Shown here piece after piece: positions 60,083 through 64,000 of a stretch of DNA of 64,000 nucleotides. Source of the DNA: Draconibacterium sediminis (GTDB lineage Bacteria; Bacteroidota; Bacteroidia; Bacteroidales; Prolixibacteraceae); the NCBI RefSeq assembly GCF_000949475.1, contig NZ_JRHC01000004.1, positions 310,001-374,000 of the forward strand, given 5' to 3'. The stretch's first letter is position 1. The number at the start of each line of letters is the position of its first letter. The translations under genes and the position numbers were made by a program. The notes below the pieces were generated by a model. The model worked only from the letters and a program-made list of their open reading frames with translations. It did not search any database and had not been told where the DNA came from.

Positions 60083-61162
60083 ATGAAATTATTGTCAATG
60101 TTCGCTGCGTTATTACTGATGGTTTCAGCTGTTTACGCAGAGGGAGAGAAAGAAGATTTTACCATCGTAAAAGAGGTGAAGCATACACCGGTTATCAGCC
60201 AGGGTCGCACCGGAACCTGCTGGAGTTTCGCTACAACCAGTTTTTTGGAATCGGAGATTATGCGCAAAGGATTTCCCGAAACCAACTTGTCGGAGATGTT
60301 TTTTGTGTATTACAACTATAAAAACAAGGCGTTTCAGTACCTTCTTTATCATGGTAAAAACAATTTCGGAGAAGGAAGTTTGTCGCACGATGTATTAAAA
60401 GTTGTGGCCGACCAGGGCATAATGTTATACGATGAGTTTCCCGGAATACAGAAGGATGGAAAATACAACCACTCGGCCTTGATTAAAGAGCTTCGAGATG
60501 AAACGGATAAAATTGACAAAGAGAAAAGAGGCCAAATCGATGTGTCCGATCTAAAAGAATTGAAGTCGGCCTTAAAAAACGAGTTGGGCAAGTTGCCGGA
60601 GAAAGTGGAGCTGGAAGGCAAAAAATATTCGGCATTGGAACTTCGCGATAAATTTGAAATAAATGCGGATGACTATGTGGAGCTTACTTCGTTCAGTCAT
60701 CATCCGTTTTACGGACAATGTGTTGTTGAAGTGCCTGACAACTGGGCGCACGAATCATACTACAATCTGCCAATTGATGAATTATTGGAGGTTATGTATT
60801 ATGCACTGAACAACGGTTATAGTATTGCCTGGGACGGCGACACCAGCGAAGAAACTTTTGTGCACAAAAAGGGAAAAGCCGATGTGCCGAAAAAGTTACA
60901 GGGAAAAGTGGATCAGGAAGAACGCCAGAAAACGTTTTACGACCGCACAACAACCGACGATCACCTGATGCACCTGGTTGGACTCTCGAAAGATGCCGAA
61001 GGAAAAGATTGTTTCTACACCAAAAACTCGTGGGGTGCCGATAGTAACGCTTACGGTGGCTACCTGCACATGACGGAAGATTACGTGCGCCTGAAAACCA
61101 TCGGGATTATGGTGCACATAGATGCCATTCCGGATGCGGTAAAATCAAAACTTGGAATATAA
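60083..61162 (+). CDS. Exported C1-family cysteine peptidase (bleomycin hydrolase/PepC-like)
   Basis: 359 residues with a signal peptide ending at VYAE (about residue 20). Papain-fold triad: Cys in QGRTGTCWSFAT (with oxyanion Gln), His in TTDDHLMHLVGLSKD and Asn in YTKNSWG. The long helical insert (about 130-205) and order of motifs fit the bleomycin hydrolase/aminopeptidase C group, though it is shorter than cytosolic PepC. Because of the signal peptide it would work in the periplasm or outside. Its stop codon overlaps the start of the next gene by one base (TAATG). Confidence 0.9.
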   Translation: MKLLSMFAALLLMVSAVYAEGEKEDFTIVKEVKHTPVISQGRTGTCWSFATTSFLESEIMRKGFPETNLSEMFFVYYNYKNKAFQYLLYHGKNNFGEGSLSHDVLKVVADQGIMLYDEFPGIQKDGKYNHSALIKELRDETDKIDKEKRGQIDVSDLKELKSALKNELGKLPEKVELEGKKYSALELRDKFEINADDYVELTSFSHHPFYGQCVVEVPDNWAHESYYNLPIDELLEVMYYALNNGYSIAWDGDTSEETFVHKKGKADVPKKLQGKVDQEERQKTFYDRTTTDDHLMHLVGLSKDAEGKDCFYTKNSWGADSNAYGGYLHMTEDYVRLKTIGIMVHIDAIPDAVKSKLGI

Positions 61163-61368
61163 TGCGCGAATTTCAGCTGAGCACCGAATATATTGAACTG
61201 GTAAAACTGTTGAAGCTTTTGCGAATTGCGCAAACGGGAGGCCACGCAAAAATCATTATTGAAGATGGCGAAGTTATCCGCAATGGCGAGCCCGAGTTCA
61301 GAAAAAGAGCCAAACTGGTGAAAGGCGATGTGCTCGAAATAATGGGAGAAACCATTAAAATTGTATAG
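61162..61368 (+). CDS. Small S4-domain RNA-binding protein
   Basis: 68 residues, essentially one S4 domain of the YbcJ/YaaA type: YIELVKLLKLLRIAQTGGHAKIIIEDGEVIRNGEPEFRKRAKLVKGDVLEI. These proteins bind structured RNA, often linked to ribosomes. Starts within the stop codon of the peptidase gene (one-base overlap), so translation is coupled. A strong terminator follows. Confidence 0.92.
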   Translation: MREFQLSTEYIELVKLLKLLRIAQTGGHAKIIIEDGEVIRNGEPEFRKRAKLVKGDVLEIMGETIKIV

Positions 61369-61430
61369 CCAGAAAGCAGCTGTTGAATAAAGTAACCGAA
61401 ATCACAGCTTGAAAAAGTTATTCGAGATGA

Positions 61431-61466
61431 GCGCTTAGCGGATTAAACCGTTAAGCGCTTTTTTTC
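61431..61466 (+). terminator. Intrinsic terminator after the S4 gene
   Basis: GCGCTTAGCGG pairs with CCGTTAAGCGC (10 of 11) followed by TTTTTTT. Confidence 0.88.
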
Positions 61467-61642
61467 TGAAAGTCCAATAAAAATAAATAGCAAAATCTGC
61501 TTCAAAATTTATAGACTCACCCTGATTGTGCCTTCGACACAATCGTCCCTCTCTACGCGTAGAGAGGGAGTGAGGGAGAGTTGGCTGAAAGTTTGAATTA
61601 CTTTCATTCCTGTAGGTGATTCCCGGTAATCATGATTGTTTT
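61467..61642. repeat. Dispersed repeat, copy 2
   Basis: Related over its length to 28811-28984. Core CACCCTGATTGTGC, CCCTCTCTACGCGTAGAGAGGG (perfect palindrome) and TGAGGGAGAGTT. The loop of the inner hairpin differs between copies while the stem is kept. Directly follows a terminator, as copy 1 does. Confidence 0.7.
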
Positions 61643-61666
61643 GTAGAGCGTATTTCTTTGGTTTCC

Positions 61667-61706
61667 AATCTGCGCATGTCAGTTAAATCAGCGTCGTTAG
61701 CGTTCG
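61667..61706. repeat. Fragment of the GxxExxY-associated repeat
   Basis: CTGCGCATGTCAGTTAAATC then AGCGTCGTTAGCGTTCG resembles CTGCGTCATCAGCGTTCC at 16891-16908. No GxxExxY gene is present here. Confidence 0.35.
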
Positions 61707-61797
61707 TTTTATATGAATTCGCTCCGTGCTGAGATTTGTAAAGCAAATGATGTTCAAAATATTCAATACATTAGTCAATCAAAATAACCGTTCGCCC

Positions 61798-62691
61798 ATG
61801 TTTAAAAAGATTTTAGCACTGTTGTTGGTCAGCCTTGTTTGTAATGTGTTTGTGTCGGCGCATTCCGGCAAACCCAAATACCACGTAATAATTGATACCG
61901 ATGGAGCGATTGACGACATGCGGGCGATTTCAATGTTTTTGGCGCAGAACGATGCCCGGGTTTTAGCCATCACCTGCTCGCAGGGAACGCTGGCTCCCGA
62001 TTCCATTTTTGTTAAGGTGCACCAATTGCTGGCGGCTTATCATCACGAGGGAATTCCGGTAGGATTGGATAAAAGACTTGAAAAAGATTTGCCGCCCTGG
62101 GCTGCGTACACACAAAAAATAAAATGGGCATCCGACGAAAAATCGCAGTCTACTTCTCCTGAAGTCAGTTCGGAAGAATTAATTTCATCGGTGTTTAAAG
62201 ACTGCCCCGAAAAAATTACTTTGGTAGCCTTAGGATCGTTAAAAACTTATGCCGAATTGGTAGAACAACATCCGGAATATGCAGACAAAATCGAACGAAT
62301 TGTTTGGTACAACAATCCGTATGTCGATACCGATTTTAATGAGTCGGTGTCGCCGGAGAGTTACACTTATTTCAAGCAAAAGAACATTCCGCTGGAAGTG
62401 GTAGGGAATAGCACCGATCATTACAATGTTGATGAGGCATACCTAAAAACGATCAAAAACGCAAACTCCAAGTATGCACAACAGATTGCCTGGGTGCACC
62501 AACATCCGGAGATTGTTTCGCGAATGCAAGCAGAGCATCTGCAGCTTTGGGATGATCTGGTGGCGCTTTATGTGGCGGTGCCCAATCTATTTCAAACTGA
62601 AAAGGCGGGAGGTGAAGTGCGTTATGTAACTGTGCAAAACGATCTGCCCGATGAAGTGGTTAACAAGGCCATTGCTAACATGTTGGAATAG
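61798..62691 (+). CDS. Exported nucleoside hydrolase-like protein
   Basis: 297 residues from the ATG at 61798, which opens a clean signal peptide (MFKKILALLLVSLVCNVFVSA); the frame extends to 61726 but would bury it. The nucleoside hydrolase N-terminal motif reads IIDTDGAIDDMRAI, keeping the calcium-binding Asp residues (usual form DTDxGxDD). Further conserved blocks: VALGSLKTYAELV and LQLWDDLVALY with the C-terminal Asp. It would hydrolyse the N-glycosidic bond of nucleosides in the periplasm; substrate range unknown. Monocistronic. Confidence 0.87.
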   Translation: MFKKILALLLVSLVCNVFVSAHSGKPKYHVIIDTDGAIDDMRAISMFLAQNDARVLAITCSQGTLAPDSIFVKVHQLLAAYHHEGIPVGLDKRLEKDLPPWAAYTQKIKWASDEKSQSTSPEVSSEELISSVFKDCPEKITLVALGSLKTYAELVEQHPEYADKIERIVWYNNPYVDTDFNESVSPESYTYFKQKNIPLEVVGNSTDHYNVDEAYLKTIKNANSKYAQQIAWVHQHPEIVSRMQAEHLQLWDDLVALYVAVPNLFQTEKAGGEVRYVTVQNDLPDEVVNKAIANMLE

Positions 62692-62850
62692 GGCAACAAT
62701 CCGGCAGTTTAACAACTTTCCTTTTGAGGCGATTTGTATATAAAATGAATTGTTGCTTACAGCCAAAACCATTTGTCTCCCGAAAGCTACTCCGGGAATT
62801 GTTTCGGATGCTTCAAGCGTATTCGTTTGGGGAATGTTTCCTGTAACTGA

Positions 62851-63060
62851 TTAGTTTTCGTACTTAAACGATACTTTTAGTTTTACACGATAACATTCAA
62901 TTTCACCTTCGGTAATATGAATGTCCATTTGGCACACTTCTGCAATTCGTAAATCGCGCAATGATTTAGATGCCGTGCTTATGGCATTTTGTGCTGCTTG
63001 CTCCCACGAAACGGGACTGCTTCCAATCAGCTCGACAATTTTGTAAACACTGTTAGGCAT
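62851..63060 (-). CDS. Dodecin (flavin-binding)
   Basis: 69 residues from the ATG at 63060 (MPNSVYKIVELIGSS), the usual dodecin start; an upstream ATG at 63093 adds eleven atypical residues. The flavin-stacking Trp is in SSPVSWEQAAQNAI, and the ending IECYRVKLKVSFKYE matches. Dodecins form 12-mers that store riboflavin or FMN. Monocistronic. Confidence 0.93.
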   Translation of the reverse strand: MPNSVYKIVELIGSSPVSWEQAAQNAISTASKSLRDLRIAEVCQMDIHITEGEIECYRVKLKVSFKYEN

Positions 63061-63199
63061 AACTTTCGTTTTTTTGGTTATTACTATGTTCAAAATGGTT
63101 TCATTATGTACGAAGCGTAACCATAAATAGTTATACGCACAGCTAACTTTAGCTGAACGTTATAATCAATAAAAACGAACCGAATTAAAGGGGAATGCG

Positions 63200-63571
63200 C
63201 TATAACCTAACAAGGAATAATCGTCCGGCAACAACAAGCAAAAGCAGAACCAAAACGATGATATTAAATATCAGGTCTTTTGTTTCTTTTCTTTTTGAAT
63301 GCACAAAGGTGGCCATAACCATAATAATGGTAAGCCCGATGGCCGCAATGGGGATTAAAATTTCGAGTGTAGAATAAACGCCTGGAAGGAAAAGCCCTAA
63401 TCCGCCCAGCACTTCAAACGCTCCAATTAACCGCAGTCGTTGTTCGGTGAAATCTTCGATCCATTCGAAAACTTTTATCAGGTTGTCTTTGGTCAAAACA
63501 AGTTTCAGCGAACCTGTAGTAAGAAAGAGAGCGGCAATAATAATTTGGATAATCCAGAGCGCTATATTCAT
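63200..63571 (-). CDS. DoxX-like integral membrane protein
   Basis: 123 residues, four membrane helices (about 3-22, 45-65, 72-90, 98-120). The helix order and the SLKLVLTKDNLIKVFEWIEDF and LIGAFEVLGGLGLFLPGVY segments fit the DoxX-like family. Role unknown; some relatives are linked to thiosulfate oxidation or redox stress, but nothing nearby supports that. Monocistronic. Confidence 0.82.
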   Translation of the reverse strand: MNIALWIIQIIIAALFLTTGSLKLVLTKDNLIKVFEWIEDFTEQRLRLIGAFEVLGGLGLFLPGVYSTLEILIPIAAIGLTIIMVMATFVHSKRKETKDLIFNIIVLVLLLLVVAGRLFLVRL

Positions 63572-63723
63572 AGTTACAGTTTTTAATTAGCGTTGAGTTG
63601 TTTATTATTTTAATGGATTAACTGTTAAATAGTAACCCAATATTAATTAAAATGTTGCTTTGTTCTATCAATCCGCTCCTTTTTTTTCAGTCATTTACGA
63701 TTATTTGAGATAAGTGTAAATGT

Positions 63724-64000
63724 TTATTTTCTGTAAACCCAAACTTCCGACCCCGGATTGTCTTCCATATATTTCACTTTTGCAGCATCGGCTTCGCTAA
63801 AAGTTTTGTAGCCGGCAATACCTACAATAAAGAAACGACCTTTTTTCCCAACATGAAAGGCTTCGTATCCTTTTTGCTGCAATTCGAGCAAATAATTATC
63901 GGCATTTTCTTTTACCGAAAAGCTTCCGCCAACCAGGTAATACTTCATCGAGTCCTGTTCTTCAGTCGTCATTTCAACAGCTTCGGGTATGTTTTGTGTG
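63724..64000 (-). CDS. SPOR-domain protein, C-terminal fragment
   Basis: The frame is open through the right edge (residues before the internal Met read TQNIPEAVE), so the gene continues outside the window. The visible 91 residues are one SPOR domain: YYLVGGSFSVKENADNYLLELQQKGYEAF and RFFIVGIAGYKTFSEADAAKVKY, ending SEVWVYRK. SPOR domains bind denuded glycan of septal murein. The upstream part is missing, so the overall role (division protein or lipoprotein) is unknown. Confidence 0.85.
   Translation of the reverse strand, partial: TQNIPEAVEMTTEEQDSMKYYLVGGSFSVKENADNYLLELQQKGYEAFHVGKKGRFFIVGIAGYKTFSEADAAKVKYMEDNPGSEVWVYRK

Noticed and set aside
61726-61797. N-terminal extension of the nucleoside hydrolase
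   Set aside because: It would bury the clear signal peptide that starts at 61798.

Overview
The window looks like a chromosomal segment of a Bacteroidota bacterium, most likely of the Marinilabiliales/Prolixibacteraceae kind. The reasons are promoters of the TTTG...TAnnTTTG type, a split MutA/MutB methylmalonyl-CoA mutase, a propeller-sensor LytS-type kinase with a LytTR regulator, SusD-free secreted beta-sandwich proteins, lipoprotein FAS1 proteins and TAT-dependent sugar isomerases. The taxon is inferred from gene content only. I saw no rRNA, tRNA, CRISPR array or phage.

Layout. 1-3.3 kb: end of an EamA transporter, ruvC, a MalY-type C-S lyase and a ComB-like phosphatase. 3.5-6.1 kb: three tandem paralogues of a small secreted two-domain protein; two more copies lie at 35.1-36.7 kb. 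6.3-22.4 kb: a collinear 16-kb efflux operon: ABC ATPase, ABC permease fused to a peptidase-like periplasmic part, TolC, lipoprotein adaptor, RND pump, a GxxExxY cassette, a second RND pump fused to an ABC ATPase in one 1573-residue protein, and a last ABC permease. 22.4-22.9 kb: terminator plus a decayed 21-bp repeat tract. 22.9-30.6 kb: U32 protein, outer-membrane barrel, a structured palindromic element, TIM-barrel isomerase, DUF5009 acyltransferase, MscS channel, acyl-CoA ligase. 31-34.8 kb: LytTR two-component operon bracketed by two matching arrays of three 21-bp direct repeats; the distal array may drive a short transcript. 36.9-46.2 kb: thioredoxin-fold protein, M28 peptidase, a palindromic element, an IS3-family insertion downstream of mutB, mutB-mutA, small exported protein. 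46.3-50.9 kb: NrfD / 4x[4Fe-4S] / tetraheme cytochrome electron-transfer module plus a DUF2339-like membrane protein, with two FNR/CRP-like palindromes upstream. 51.4-53.8 kb: two fasciclin-domain proteins. 54-64 kb: mostly housekeeping genes (GNAT, metG, HAD phosphatase, LD-carboxypeptidase, yraN, MmcQ, C1 peptidase, S4 protein, nucleoside hydrolase, dodecin, DoxX, SPOR-domain fragment).

How the genes may work together. The efflux operon encodes every layer of an envelope-spanning exporter (outer-membrane channel, adaptor, two RND pumps, two ABC ATPases of one subfamily, two ABC permeases). The fusion of an RND pump to an ABC ATPase suggests that proton-driven and ATP-driven parts form one machine; this is the most unusual system here. 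A second theme is the LytTR operon, its repeat arrays and the divergent secreted paralogues, which may form an envelope-signalling regulon. MutA/MutB indicate a succinate-propionate route, and the orphan NrfD module suggests anaerobic quinone-linked electron transfer.

All family names are from reading motifs in the translated sequence; no database search was run.
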